Program-made: the position numbers and the translations under genes
NCBI RefSeq assembly: GCF_016917755.1
Contig: NZ_CP070326.1
Span: 9,486,001-9,550,000, forward strand
DNA: 64,000 nucleotides
Origin: Streptomyces noursei
Lineage (GTDB): Bacteria > Actinomycetota > Actinomycetes > Streptomycetales > Streptomycetaceae
Direction: 5' to 3'
Notes under the pieces: generated by a model
Told to the model about the DNA's origin: nothing
The model's input: only the letters and a program-made list of their open reading frames with translations
Databases searched by the model: none
Shown here: in pieces, positions 1-8,433 of the stretch
Layout of the letters: each line of letters starts with the position of its first letter
How positions within the stretch are numbered: the first letter of the stretch is position 1

Positions 1-485
1 TCTACGCCTCGTCCCGCATGCTCACCACGCTGTGCCGACACGGGGAAGCACCACGCGGACTCGCGCACACCAACCGCCGTGGCACCCCCTCCCGTGCCAT
101 CCTCCTCGGCACCGTCATGGGCTACGCGTCCATCGGCGCCCAAGCCCTCCAACCGGACCGGACGTTCGGCTTCCTCCTCGACTCCACCGGAGCCGTGCTG
201 ATCTTCCTCTACATCACGATCGCCGTCTCCCAACTACGCCTCCGCGCCCGCGCCGAGCGCACGGAACCCCACCGCCTGACGTTCCGCATGTGGGGCTACC
301 CCTACCTGACCTGGCTGACCATCGCCACGCTCCTGGCGATCCTGCTCTCCATGGCGCTCCTCCCAGGCACCCGCCCCCAACTCCTCATGAGCCTGATCAG
401 CCTGGGAACCGTACTGACGGCCTACGCAGCCCGCCGCTGCACCCGCCACCTCCGCACACGCCACCCGAGGCACCCTTCACGCTGA
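1..485 (+). CDS. Amino-acid permease, C-terminal part (5' end outside window)
   Basis: The reading frame is open from the window edge to a TGA. The visible 160 or so residues contain three to four hydrophobic segments separated by short basic loops: one around ILLGTVMGYASIGAQ, one around AVLIFLYITIAVSQL and two near the end. The segment RTEPHRLTFRMWGYPYLTWL matches the last transmembrane helices of GABA/aromatic amino-acid permeases of the APC superfamily, where an RMWGYPYLTW-like motif is common. It would be an integral membrane amino-acid:proton symporter. The substrate cannot be deduced because the N-terminal substrate helices are missing. The basic tail after the last helix is normal for the family. 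Confidence 0.8.
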   Translation, partial: YASSRMLTTLCRHGEAPRGLAHTNRRGTPSRAILLGTVMGYASIGAQALQPDRTFGFLLDSTGAVLIFLYITIAVSQLRLRARAERTEPHRLTFRMWGYPYLTWLTIATLLAILLSMALLPGTRPQLLMSLISLGTVLTAYAARRCTRHLRTRHPRHPSR

Positions 486-670
486 GGCACACGCTTCCCG
501 GCCGCAAGGCGGCTTCCTCAGCGACCGACCGCCCTACGGCCACCACTGCGTGGGGACACCGGGGCTCACCCCGAACCACCAGGCCAGTGACGGCAAACAA
601 GTGCACCGGTCGGAGATCCCCCGCCGCCGCCCCGATCGTCGAGCGCATCGGACGTTGGTTAACGAGCTGC

Positions 671-738
671 GTCCGAGAGGGACTTGAACCTTAGGCACAT
701 GCCGGTGATGCGGGCCGTATTGCGATTGCCGTAGCCGC
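671..738 (+). repeat. Dispersed 68-bp repeat, copy 1 (tRNA 3'-end-like on the minus strand)
   Basis: This stretch starts GTCCGAGAGGGACTTGAACC and continues through a conserved ATGCCGGTGATGCGGG block to GCCGTAGCCG. Related copies lie near 18.6 and 57.4 kb, on the same strand. On the minus strand it ends GGTTCAAGTCC plus CTCGGAC, which looks like a tRNA T-loop and acceptor 3' strand. No complete cloverleaf can be drawn. It sits in a roughly 650-base gap between the permease and the DUF4956 gene in which I see no convincing gene. This is the most diverged of the three copies in its distal half. Confidence 0.6.
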
Positions 739-1139
739 TGGTTCGAGGCCGGGAGCCGGTCCGCCGGACCGCCCCGACTCGGGCCTCAAGCCGAACGCAC
801 GGTTCCACGCTGCGCACACTGCCCGCGGGGGGGGCAGCGCGCTGGGCCGGCGCCCATGAGCCCGTCGGGGGAGAACGCGGCGAGCTTGCGCGAGATGCCC
901 ATGCCGGCGACTGCTCGACCGGACGCCTGCCGCCGCGAGCGCCGCACACGACCGGGGCGCGACCCGTACACACGGGGACATCGCGGCAAGAACGCCGAAC
1001 ACGCCAGCCGTGATGCGTTACCAGACACTTACCAACAGTAACGATCAGGGTTGCGCAATATCCATCAAGAAGGGGGGACCGTTCAGCTTGCGTTTCTCTA
1101 CAGTTCAGATCTCCTCCGTTCTTCACAGAGAGTGGAACC

Positions 1140-1772
1140 ATGGACTCGTTACGTCACCTCGTGGCTCACCTGGGGCTCGACCTCACCGCCATCTGCCTGC
1201 TGGCGTTCGCGATCTACTACCCCCGGCACCGACGCCGCGACCTCGTGCCGGCGTATCTGGCCCTGAACGTCGCCCTGTTCACCGTCGTCGCGGCGCTCGC
1301 CGCAGTGGGCGGCAAGGGAGGCATGGCGGTCGGCTTCGGCCTCTTCGGTGTCCTGTCGATCATCAGGCTCCGCTCCGACTCCGTCCAACACGAGGAAGTC
1401 GCCTACTACTTCACCACGCTCGTCCTCGGTCTCATCTGCGCGCTCCCGCAGCTGCCGTTCGGCCTTGCCACCGTGCTGAGCGCCGTACTTCTGCTGGTCG
1501 TCTATTCAGCCGATCACCCGCGACTGCTCGCCCGCACCCGTCGCGCGGTCGTCACCCTCGACACCGTCCACAGCGACCCCGCCCCGCTCCGGGCCGACCT
1601 TGAGCGGCGCCTGGGCGAACCACTGCACTGGACGGTCATGGAGGTGGACTTCGTACGCGATCTGATGGTCGTCGACGTCCGTTACCGCGAAGCCGCGCCG
1701 AGAGCCGCAGGCGAACAGCCCGCCGTGACCGAGCGCGTGCGTCCGACCGCGCCCGTCCTGGACGCGGCGTGA
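1140..1772 (+). CDS. DUF4956 domain membrane protein
   Basis: A 210-residue protein. The first half carries hydrophobic segments (residues about 10-25, 38-55, 65-80 and 93-125) with the GKGGMAVGFGLFGVLSIIRLR stretch typical of DUF4956. The C-terminal 90 residues are soluble and predicted cytosolic. The family function is not established. The gene is nearly always next to a VTC-domain polyphosphate-polymerase-like gene, as here, where the stop overlaps the next start as GTGA. I infer one transcript and a shared membrane-associated role, possibly in polyphosphate or cell-envelope phosphate metabolism. The ATG is 10 nt after an AGAGAGTGG sequence that can serve as ribosome-binding site. Confidence 0.85.
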   Translation: MDSLRHLVAHLGLDLTAICLLAFAIYYPRHRRRDLVPAYLALNVALFTVVAALAAVGGKGGMAVGFGLFGVLSIIRLRSDSVQHEEVAYYFTTLVLGLICALPQLPFGLATVLSAVLLLVVYSADHPRLLARTRRAVVTLDTVHSDPAPLRADLERRLGEPLHWTVMEVDFVRDLMVVDVRYREAAPRAAGEQPAVTERVRPTAPVLDAA

Positions 1773-2590
1773 CGGCCGGTACGGCAGTGCTCGCCCCGGC
1801 GGCCGTACAGGCCATCGACGAGGCGGCCCACGACGCCGAACCCATTTCGCTGGCCGAGGTCAACGAGCGGTCCGCTCTGCTCACGCGCTTCGACCGCAGC
1901 TACCTGGTACCGGCAGAAACGTTCGCCCACGTGGTCGGCCGGCTCACCGCGCCGCAGCGCCGCGGCGGGCCGCTACGGGCCCTGGCCATCGACGGCCGAC
2001 GCGCGTTCCGCTACCACTCGGTCTACTACGACACCCCCGACCTCCGGTCGTTCCACGATCACCGCCAAGGCCGCCGCCTCCGCTTCAAGATCCGTGAACG
2101 CGTCTACCAGGACACCGGCGAGCGGCAGTACGAGATCAAGCTCAAGGGCCGCCGCGGCGACACCGTCAAGCACCGCCGGCCCCTCACCGGGACCGACACC
2201 CCACTCGCCCCCGCCCAACAAGCCTTCCTCGCGGCAACCCTGGACCGGGCCTACGCGATCGCCGCTCCCGCCGCACTGCGTCCCTCCCTCAGCACGGACT
2301 ACCTCCGAGCGACCTTCGTGGGCGACGGCGAGCGCATCACCTGTGACGCGGGACTGGTCTGCGTCGACCTGAGGACGCAACAGGCCGTGCACTGCGACAC
2401 CGACCTCGTGCTGGTCGAGACGAAATCAACCGGGCACCTCACCGACGCGGACCGCGTACTGCACGCCCACGGTGTACAGCCCGCCGTCTTCACCAAGTAC
2501 TGCGGCGCGTTCGCCGCCCTGCACCCGTCGCTCCCCGCCAACCGCTGGCGCCGCGCGGCGCGGCGAGCCTTCGGGCCTGGAACAGGGTGA
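1769..2590 (+). CDS. VTC domain-containing polyphosphate polymerase-like protein
   Basis: A 273-residue protein matching the VTC/CYTH-like tunnel fold. Visible hallmarks are LLTRFDRSYLVP near residue 35, RYHSVYYDTPDLRSF near residue 90, the basic KIRERVYQD strand, EIKLKGRRGDTVKHRRP near residue 130, and LVLVETKSTG near residue 215. These give the alternating Lys/Arg and Glu residues that bind triphosphate and metal in eukaryotic Vtc4. The likely role is nucleotide-dependent polyphosphate synthesis or polyphosphate binding in the cytosol. It starts at a GTG overlapping the upstream DUF4956 stop. In many actinobacteria a CotH-like kinase gene completes this neighbourhood, but none follows here. 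Confidence 0.85.
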   Translation: MTAGTAVLAPAAVQAIDEAAHDAEPISLAEVNERSALLTRFDRSYLVPAETFAHVVGRLTAPQRRGGPLRALAIDGRRAFRYHSVYYDTPDLRSFHDHRQGRRLRFKIRERVYQDTGERQYEIKLKGRRGDTVKHRRPLTGTDTPLAPAQQAFLAATLDRAYAIAAPAALRPSLSTDYLRATFVGDGERITCDAGLVCVDLRTQQAVHCDTDLVLVETKSTGHLTDADRVLHAHGVQPAVFTKYCGAFAALHPSLPANRWRRAARRAFGPGTG

Positions 2591-2794
2591 CCGTGTCTCC
2601 CGTCCCACGGTGACGGCGGCCGACGGGCGCGCGTGGGCGTCCCGTCAGCCGCCGGGGCGGCGCGCCGGGCAACTCGCCGGTGCTGTGTTACGGAGTCTCG
2701 CCTCCGCAGCAGGGGGGCTTCAGCCTGCGAGCAGCCCACGACGCACGGAGCGCGATACCGAAGACCACCATGGCTCCGGCGGGACATGACCACG

Positions 2795-2885
2795 GCGTGG
2801 GTGAACGCCGGGTTCAAGAACGCCGTCGTCGAACACGGCGCCCGCCACGGCATCGACGTCGAAATCGTCCAGCGTCAGCCCGGGC
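2795..2885 (+). pseudogene. IS5-type transposase fragment
   Basis: The frame reads NAGFKNAVVEHGARHGIDVE IVQR, matching residues near the C-terminal third of the complete IS5-type transposase in this window (GFKNQVVEHGAGLGIDVEIV at about 22.36-22.42 kb). Only about 30 codons remain, with no transposase sequence on either side. It is a decayed scar of a related element, not a functional gene. Confidence 0.75.
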
Positions 2886-3003
2886 GGACACCGGCTCACC
2901 GAGCAACCCAGCGCCGCCGGAGACACCTTGAAACGTCCGGAGATCACGGACAGGCCACCGTGGAGCTGGCCATCGAGGACCGCCCCCGGGCGCCGGAGCC
3001 GCT

Positions 3004-3534
3004 GCCGTCCAGATCCCCCGAGACACCAAGCCGCATCGGGGACCCCAGAGCCCGCCGATGCTGCGTCGCTGTGGCCCGCTCGTCGCGGGGCTGCTACTCG
3101 GGGCGTTCTGGGGCGCGTGGCATGTAGTGCCGCTGCTCCAGGCTCACCACGGCGCGGTCTGGATAGCGGGTTGGTTCGTGGGCACGGTCGCCGCGCGGAT
3201 CGTCATGGTCCGGCTGTATCTCCGTACGGGCGGCAGCGTCCTGGCCGCGATGTGCCTGCACGCGACGATCAACGTCGGTGCCGCGCTGGTACCGCACTAC
3301 GACCTCGACCGCACTCCGGCGATCGTCGGCGGCCTCACAGCGCTACCGGCCCTCGGCGTGGTGGTCGCCACCGGGCGGGGAAACCGATCGGTGGCCGCGG
3401 ACGCGGCCCTACCTCGCGGCTTTGGCGGCGTCATAGGTCTCGCGCGCCGCGAGGACCTCGTGGACATGCCCCTCGGTCCAGCGGGCCAGCGCCCACACCT
3501 GCCGGGCCACCTCGGTGCCCAGCGGCGTCAGTGA
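3004..3534 (+). pseudogene. CPBP-family intramembrane protease, N-terminally truncated
   Basis: The frame carries two of the CPBP (CAAX protease/bacteriocin-processing, formerly Abi) motifs: the FWGAWHVVPL helix with its Trp-His pair, and LAAMCLHATINV with the His/Asn of the last motif. The first motif (EE..R..G), which contains the catalytic glutamates, is absent, so the N-terminal half is lost. An ATG at 3058 lies inside the truncated domain. The 3' end runs on into the convergent HxlR gene, so the last 40 codons are probably not native. Intact members are membrane proteases with roles in peptide processing or immunity. This copy should be inactive. Confidence 0.65.
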
Positions 3535-3822
3535 GTACTCCACCCTCGGTGGGATCACGGGATACGCCTCGCGATGCACGAATCCGTCGCGCTCCAGCGC
3601 TTGCAGAGTCTGCGCCAGCATCTTCTCGCTGACCCCGCCGATCACCCGGCGCAGTTCGCTGAAGCGGCGGGTGTCCTCCAGTAGCGCGGCCAGCGCCAGC
3701 ACGCCCCAGCGGCTCGTGACGTGATCAAGGATCCCCCGCGAGGGGCAGTCGGCGGTATTCACATCCGCCACTGTCGTCACCGGCTCGCGCGGCTGCCGCT
3801 GCGCCTGGTTGCTTACGCTCAT
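3409..3822 (-). CDS. HxlR-family winged-helix transcriptional regulator
   Basis: A 137-residue MarR/HxlR-type DNA-binding protein. Residues about 25-115 show the HxlR pattern: a Cys near the start of the domain (NTADCPSRGILDHV), RWGVLALAALLEDTRRFSELRR, then GVSEKMLAQTLQALERDGFV as the recognition helix and wing. Members such as YodB and QorR sense electrophiles or quinones through that N-terminal Cys. It is divergent from an NmrA/QorB-type oxidoreductase. This is the same arrangement as qorR with quinone-detoxifying genes, so quinone or electrophile-responsive repression of the neighbour is likely. The 113-bp spacer contains a good operator candidate. Confidence 0.9.
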   Translation of the reverse strand: MSVSNQAQRQPREPVTTVADVNTADCPSRGILDHVTSRWGVLALAALLEDTRRFSELRRVIGGVSEKMLAQTLQALERDGFVHREAYPVIPPRVEYSLTPLGTEVARQVWALARWTEGHVHEVLAARETYDAAKAAR

Positions 3823-3842
3823 GCCACTAGCTTACTCAAAAG

Positions 3843-3856
3843 TGGGTACTTACCCA
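3843..3856. promoter_or_regulatory. Palindromic operator candidate (HxlR)
   Basis: TGGGTACTTACCCA is a perfect inverted repeat (TGGGTA/TACCCA with 2 nt between) in the divergent spacer between the HxlR regulator and the NmrA-type oxidoreductase. It contains the GTACTTAC core typical of HxlR-family sites. By position it is the likely binding site for autoregulation and for control of the oxidoreductase. Confidence 0.6.
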
Positions 3857-3935
3857 GAGAAAGCGTCTCCCGTACGGTGGCGAAGCGCGCATACGCCGCA
3901 TCACACCTACCTCCGTACACCTTGGGAGTCCGTAC

Positions 3936-4793
3936 ATGAGCGTCGTCGTCACCGGAGCCAGCGGGCAGCTCGGCCGTCTCGTCGTCGAGGAGCTGCTGGC
4001 TCGCGTGCCGGCCGGCCAGATCGCCGCCGTCGTCCGCGACAAGACCAAGGCTGCCGCACTTGCCGAGCAGGGGGTGGAACTGCGCGTCGCCGACTACGAC
4101 AGGCCCACGACGCTGGCCGGGGCCTTCCGCGCGGACGATGTGGTACTGCTCGTCTCAGGTAACGAGGTCGGGCGTCGCATCCGGCAGCACACCGCCGTGA
4201 TCGATGCCGCGAAGACGGCCGCCGTGGCCCGTCTCGTCTACACCGGCATACTGGGCGGCCCCGCCGCCGCCTTCATGCTGGCCGACGAGCACAAGGCCAC
4301 CGAGCGGGCCGTCCTCGACTCCGGCCTGACCTACACCTTCCTGCGCAACGGCTGGTACACCGAGAACTACACCGCCCAGATCCCCCTCCAACTGGAGCAC
4401 GGCCTGGTCGGCGCCGCGGGCGAGGGCCGCATCGGCGCCGCCACCCGTGCCGACTACGCCGCCGCCGCGGCCGTCGTCCTCACCACCGAGGGCCACGAGG
4501 GCAAGGCGTACGAGCTGAGCGGCGACACGGCGTTCACGCTGGCCGAGTACGCGACCGAACTGTCCCGCCAGTCCGGCAAGGACATCACCTATCGGGACGT
4601 CCCAACCCCGACCCTGCTCTCCACCCTGACCGGCGCTGGCGTGCCACAGCCGTTGGCTGAGATCCTTGTTGACGTTGACACCTCCGGCATCCGTCGCGGC
4701 CTCCTCCGGGGCGGCAGCGGTGACCTCAGCCGCCTCATCGGCCGCCCGAGCACCCCGCTCACCGACGCGATCGCTGCGGCGCTGAATATCTGA
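3936..4793 (+). CDS. NmrA/QorB-type NAD(P)H-dependent oxidoreductase
   Basis: A 285-residue atypical SDR. The N-terminal VVVTGASGQLGRLVVEEL supplies the GxxGxxG dinucleotide-binding loop. RDKTKAAALAEQGVELRVADYD gives the second strand-helix pair. RLVYTGILGG and TFLRNGWYTENY match the NmrA/QorB (NAD(P)H:quinone oxidoreductase type 2) subgroup, which lacks the classical YxxxK catalytic pair. The likely role is reduction of quinones or sensing of NADPH status in the cytosol. The divergent HxlR regulator supports quinone or electrophile stress control. Confidence 0.88.
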   Translation: MSVVVTGASGQLGRLVVEELLARVPAGQIAAVVRDKTKAAALAEQGVELRVADYDRPTTLAGAFRADDVVLLVSGNEVGRRIRQHTAVIDAAKTAAVARLVYTGILGGPAAAFMLADEHKATERAVLDSGLTYTFLRNGWYTENYTAQIPLQLEHGLVGAAGEGRIGAATRADYAAAAAVVLTTEGHEGKAYELSGDTAFTLAEYATELSRQSGKDITYRDVPTPTLLSTLTGAGVPQPLAEILVDVDTSGIRRGLLRGGSGDLSRLIGRPSTPLTDAIAAALNI

Positions 4794-4797
4794 GGAG

Positions 4798-4842
4798 CCG
4801 ACGCGCCGGTGCGAACGAGGCCGGGCGGGCGGGGCGCGTCGG
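4798..4842 (+). terminator. Inverted repeat after the oxidoreductase gene, possible terminator
   Basis: CCGACGCGCC and GGCGCGTCGG form 10-bp complementary arms around a 25-nt loop, starting 5 nt after the oxidoreductase stop. There is no T-tract, which is usual for Streptomyces terminators. Confidence 0.45.
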
Positions 4843-4890
4843 CGGTGCCGCGGGCCGACAGGCGCACCGGGCCGCCGAGTCATCCGCCAC

Positions 4891-5392
4891 TCACACGAGG
4901 TCACCGCCCGTTGCCTCGGCCGCCGAGCGCTCGGGGCGGACGGCCAGAGCTCTGACGAGACACAGGCACTGTGCCTCCCCGCCGGAAAGCCCGGCTGTCG
5001 GCCGGGTGAGCAGGGTGACCGGCGGGCCGACCTTGATCAGCGGCACGCGTGCTTCGTCTGCGCTCAGAGCCGGGCGACCGACCCGCAGCTCGTCGACGAC
5101 GTGGTCGGGGAGCAGGACCGGCTACTGCCCGACCAGGCCGACACGGCGCCGCAGCATCGGCACGTCCCGGTCCGGAAGCGGTCGGCCGTGGAGCAGTACC
5201 CGGCCGCTGGCGGGTTCTGCCGTCCGGTTGAGCAGCCTTGGCAGCGTGGGCTTCCCCGCACCGGACGGACCGACCAGCGCCGTGCACATCCCGGCGTCGA
5301 CGCGCCGACCGTGCAGGTCACCTGCCCGAGGAGCGCCGCGTTGCCGTGCCGCCCGTCACGTCCTCCAGGGCGAACAGTGCGCCACGCACCAT
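4891..5392 (-). pseudogene. ABC transporter ATP-binding protein, frameshifted and with a nonsense codon
   Basis: Reading leftward, an ATG is followed by VRGALFALEDVT. The frame is then lost and resumes as RRVDAGMCTALVGPSGAGKP, a Walker A box in which the usual Ser/Thr after Lys is Pro. Further on comes RVGLVGQ, then an in-frame TAG, then LLPDHVVDELRVGRP, and near the end TAGLSGGEAQ, the ABC signature. The protein stops about 30 residues later, before Walker B. So there is a frameshift, a stop codon, a mutated P-loop and loss of the C-terminus. This was an importer or exporter ATPase and is now dead. No partner permease is present. Confidence 0.75.
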
Positions 5393-5563
5393 GCCGCCCC
5401 TTGGTGCCGCCCCTTCATGCCGCTCGACCGTGACCGCACCTCCTCCCGACAACGAGCAGGGTCAGCACAGGTAGACCTCGGTGAGCAGGGCTGACCGACG
5501 GCGGAGCGGGCCCCGTGCCTGCGAGTGCCCACTCGGCCGTCGCACCGTCTTCCGGTCGTGCGG

Positions 5564-6505
5564 TCAGTGGAGTTGGTTGCGCGCGTTCTCGAAGGCGCGG
5601 GCGTGACCGGCCTCGTCGTTGGCGTTGTCGGCGAACAGTTTCGCGGCCTTGGCGTCGCCGGCTGTCTTGGCCTGGCGGGCGTAGGTGGGGTACATGATGC
5701 GGGACTCGTACTGCTCGCCGTTGATCGCGGTGGTGAGGTTCTGGCGCGTCGGTGCGACGATGCCGGCCAGTTGCGCCTCGCCGGCGAAGTGCTCGCGCCG
5801 CTCGACGTCGGCGGTGCCCGTGAACAGGCGGGCCAGTGCCTGGTTGCCGTGCGCGGTGGCGGCCTGGGCGAACTGGGTGTACTTGGCCGACGCCAGCGCC
5901 TCACCGTGCAGCGCGGTGTCCAGGTTCTGCTTCGTCCGGGCCGCGCGGACCCTGGGCACCCCGGCCTGGACGGTCACGGGTGTGACGCCGGGCGGTGCCG
6001 GGACGGTGCCCTTGCCGGTGCGGACGACCTCCAACGCCTTGGCGAACGCGGTGTGGTGGGCCGACTCGTCCTTGGCGATCTCCTCGAAGAGGCCGGCGGC
6101 GGCGGTGTCGCCGTCCTGCCGGGCCTGCTTGGCGAAGGTGGGGTACATCGTGTGCGACTCGTATTCCTCGCCCGTCATGGCAGCTTGGAGGTTGGCCGCG
6201 TCGCTGCCGGCCAGACCGTCGAGCTTGGCCTCCTCCGCGAAATGCTCACCCAGCTCCACCTTGGCCGTGCGTTGGAAGAGCTGTCGCACGGACGGCAGGT
6301 CCTGGGCGCCTGCCTGGTCGGCGAACAAGGAGTAGGTGGCATAGGCGTACGCCTCGCCGTGCATCGCCGCGTCGAGATCGGCGCGGGTCTGCGCGTGCAA
6401 GGCGGAAGCCGCCTCGGGCGCCACCGCTGCGGTGGCACCAGCGGGTACGCAGACCATCAGGGCCAGGATGCCCATCGACCGGACACGCATCGAGAAAGGG
6501 ATCAT
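5564..6505 (-). CDS. Secreted protein with two tandem ferritin-like (rubrerythrin-type) domains
   Basis: A 313-residue protein with a Sec signal (MIPFSMRVRSMGILALMVCV... to about residue 28). Two homologous halves of about 140 residues follow. Each has a four-helix ferritin-like pattern: LDAAMHGEAYAYATYSLFAD and LDTALHGEALASAKYTQFAQ as first helices, then E..EHFAEEAKL / E.REHFAGEAQL, EEYESHTMYPTFAKQA / EQYESRIMYPTYARQA, and DESAHHTAF / DEAGHARAF. The conserved Glu and ExxH residues are those that ligate a di-iron centre in rubrerythrin. The C-terminal rubredoxin domain is missing. Probable extracytoplasmic iron-binding or peroxide-scavenging protein. It is monocistronic, with a long upstream gap. 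Confidence 0.8.
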   Translation of the reverse strand: MIPFSMRVRSMGILALMVCVPAGATAAVAPEAASALHAQTRADLDAAMHGEAYAYATYSLFADQAGAQDLPSVRQLFQRTAKVELGEHFAEEAKLDGLAGSDAANLQAAMTGEEYESHTMYPTFAKQARQDGDTAAAGLFEEIAKDESAHHTAFAKALEVVRTGKGTVPAPPGVTPVTVQAGVPRVRAARTKQNLDTALHGEALASAKYTQFAQAATAHGNQALARLFTGTADVERREHFAGEAQLAGIVAPTRQNLTTAINGEQYESRIMYPTYARQAKTAGDAKAAKLFADNANDEAGHARAFENARNQLH

Positions 6506-6870
6506 TCGGACCTCCGTACTCGGACCGGTGAACCCCCCAATGCATCACACCAACGAGTGACACGATGAGCCATCACCATGTGGCAATCGAGTGACCCACC
6601 CCGTCACCGACCGTGATGGTCCGCAGGCGAGAAGGGGCGCGGCCGAGCGCCGGAGTCTGCCGCAACCGAATCCGCAGCGTGGGCCGTTCGACCGCCGCCG
6701 GACTCAGGTCGTACTGCCGGCGGCATGACGTCGCGCTCGGCCGCACCCCCGCCCGCGACGCCGGGCGAAGGACGCCACCCCTCCCGGTATCACGACCCCT
6801 TCCTTCCCCACGGGTGCTCCATGGCGCGTGCCCGGTGTTCCCCAACGTCTCCCCCATAGCGTTCACCCTC

Positions 6871-6911
6871 AACGCATTGCAACGATCGGCCGTGGCGTCG
6901 TTGCGTTAATC
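6871..6911 (+). promoter_or_regulatory. Imperfect inverted repeat upstream of the DUF4097 gene
   Basis: The ATTGCAACGA half and the TCGTTGCG half oppose each other across about 12 nt, and a further GTTGCAAT element lies some 20 nt downstream. This pattern is consistent with a TetR-type operator about 160 nt before the DUF4097 start. The regulator is not in the window. The rest of the 565-base gap from the ferritin-like gene holds no convincing gene. Confidence 0.35.
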
Positions 6912-7070
6912 GAGAGGGCGTTGCAATGATTACCCCTCATCTACCTGCATTTATGCAATCCGCAAGGGAAGGTACTGTTGCCGGAAATCAGAAAGCAACG
7001 TAGCTTTTCCATCGTTCGGAAACACCGGGTCGCCGGAAACAGCGAGCCGCACATTCACAGGGAGAGCACC

Positions 7071-7733
7071 ATGCAGAAGTTCGACACCCCCGCCCCGATC
7101 GCCGTCGTCCTGGACATCCCCGCCGGGCGCGTCCGGCTCATCGCCGCCGACCGTGCCGACACCACCGTTGAGATCCTGCCGGCGAACGCCTCGAAGGGGC
7201 GTGATGTGAAGGCCGTGGAGCAGACCACCGTCGCATACGCCGACGGCGTCCTGCGGGTCGTGTCCTCGGTCAAGGATCAGTACCTCGGGCCCTCGGGGGC
7301 GATCGAGGTGGCGGTCAAGCTGCCCGCCGGTTCACGGGTCGAGGCCAAGACCGCCAGCGCCGAACTGCGCGCCCTCGGCCGCCTGGGCGACGTCATCTTC
7401 GAAGGCGCCTACCGCCAGGTCAAGTTGGACGAGACCGCGAGCCTGCGCCTGTCCGTGGTCGACGGTGACGTCGAGATCGGCCGGCTGGGCGGCGCGGCGG
7501 AGATCAGCACCGCACGGGGCGACATCCGCATCACCGAGGCCGCAGGCGGCACGGTCGTGCTCACCACCCAGTCCGGCGACATCACCGTCGGCGCCGCCAC
7601 CGGCGTCTCGGCCACCCTGGACGCCGGCACCGGCCACGGCCGCATCAGCAACGCCCTGAAGAACAACGGCACCACCGAACTCGACATCCGCGCCACCACC
7701 TCCAACGGCGACATCACCGCCCACAGCCTCTGA
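7071..7733 (+). CDS. DUF4097 family beta-strand repeat protein
   Basis: A 220-residue protein made mostly of short beta-strand repeats, with turns such as VEAKTASAELRALGR, VVDGDVEIGRLGG, STARGDIRI, TTQSGDITVG and TTSNGDITAHSL. These SGDI/NGDI turns define DUF4097/DUF4098 (a right-handed parallel beta-helix). No signal peptide is visible. In Streptomyces it usually precedes a DrrAB-like ABC exporter. That partner is absent here, although a strong ribosome-binding site and ATG follow at the expected place. The chosen ATG has GGGAGAG 5 nt upstream; the frame extends further upstream without another good start. Confidence 0.85.
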   Translation: MQKFDTPAPIAVVLDIPAGRVRLIAADRADTTVEILPANASKGRDVKAVEQTTVAYADGVLRVVSSVKDQYLGPSGAIEVAVKLPAGSRVEAKTASAELRALGRLGDVIFEGAYRQVKLDETASLRLSVVDGDVEIGRLGGAAEISTARGDIRITEAAGGTVVLTTQSGDITVGAATGVSATLDAGTGHGRISNALKNNGTTELDIRATTSNGDITAHSL

Positions 7734-7834
7734 ACGCCACGACAGGTGTGACCGCTGCGTGCCTGGCAGGACCGCCTTCCCCCTTCGTCCGATCAAGTCC
7801 GTTCACGTCCGTTCAATCAAAGGAGCACACCACC

Positions 7835-8113
7835 ATGTCACTCGTTGACCGCGATGGGTCTTGTGGGCAGGCCGTGCCCGAGTTCGGTACCGTCGAAAGC
7901 GAGCGGATCCGGTTCTGCGGAAAGGAGCTGGAAGGCCGATTCGATTGCGTCCAGGAGCGAAAGGTTCATGGCGTTTGGCATCGCCGATATTCTCCTCGCG
8001 GCTTTCTCGTCACGACGGAAGATGCGACAGACGGTCCGTCAGGGTGCAAGACTCTCGATGCACTTCCGTTAGCCGGCACTTTGGCATCTCAGGAAACCGC
8101 ACCCATGACATAA
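7835..8113 (+). CDS. Short hypothetical ORF, possibly a truncated former transporter gene
   Basis: A 92-residue ORF with a strong AAAGGAG ribosome-binding site 8 nt before its ATG, directly after the DUF4097 gene. In related loci an ABC exporter ATPase starts here. This ORF has no Walker motifs and resembles nothing I recognise. I suspect that the leader of the exporter gene survives while its body was replaced by unrelated DNA. The 320 bases after it hold no further gene. Confidence 0.3.
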   Translation: MSLVDRDGSCGQAVPEFGTVESERIRFCGKELEGRFDCVQERKVHGVWHRRYSPRGFLVTTEDATDGPSGCKTLDALPLAGTLASQETAPMT

Positions 8114-8433
8114 GACCGTGACAGCCGGAGAAGCTGGACACCCGGTTCGATTTTCCCCCAATCTGTCCGACTGGGTTTGCTTGCGTCACAGTCGGCGATT
8201 GCCGTGCACGCAACTTGATGCTTCGCGAGCACTTCGACCACCGGGCGAATAACTCGGCAATCGGGCAATCCGGTGGCCGACCGGGTGTCGTTGCTGGAGT
8301 AGTGGTGGCCGTCCCCTTCCGCCCCACGACGGGGAACGGGGTCTTGCCCCTCACATGCACCGATTCCTTTGCGGTCGCGCGTCGCTCGGCGGCACTGCGG
8401 ATTCAGTCGACGCCGGGAGGAAGGAACTCACCC

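Noticed and set aside
5525..6568. Plus-strand 347-codon frame over the ferritin-like gene
   Set aside because: Composition is that of an antisense shadow; the minus strand has a signal peptide and conserved ExxH motifs.
6613..6909. 98-codon ORF before the DUF4097 gene
   Set aside because: No ribosome-binding site and no recognisable pattern; it overlaps the inverted-repeat control region.
7968..8075. 34-codon ORF with AAAGG upstream inside the hypothetical ORF region
   Set aside because: Too short, basic and unrecognised, and it overlaps a better-placed frame.
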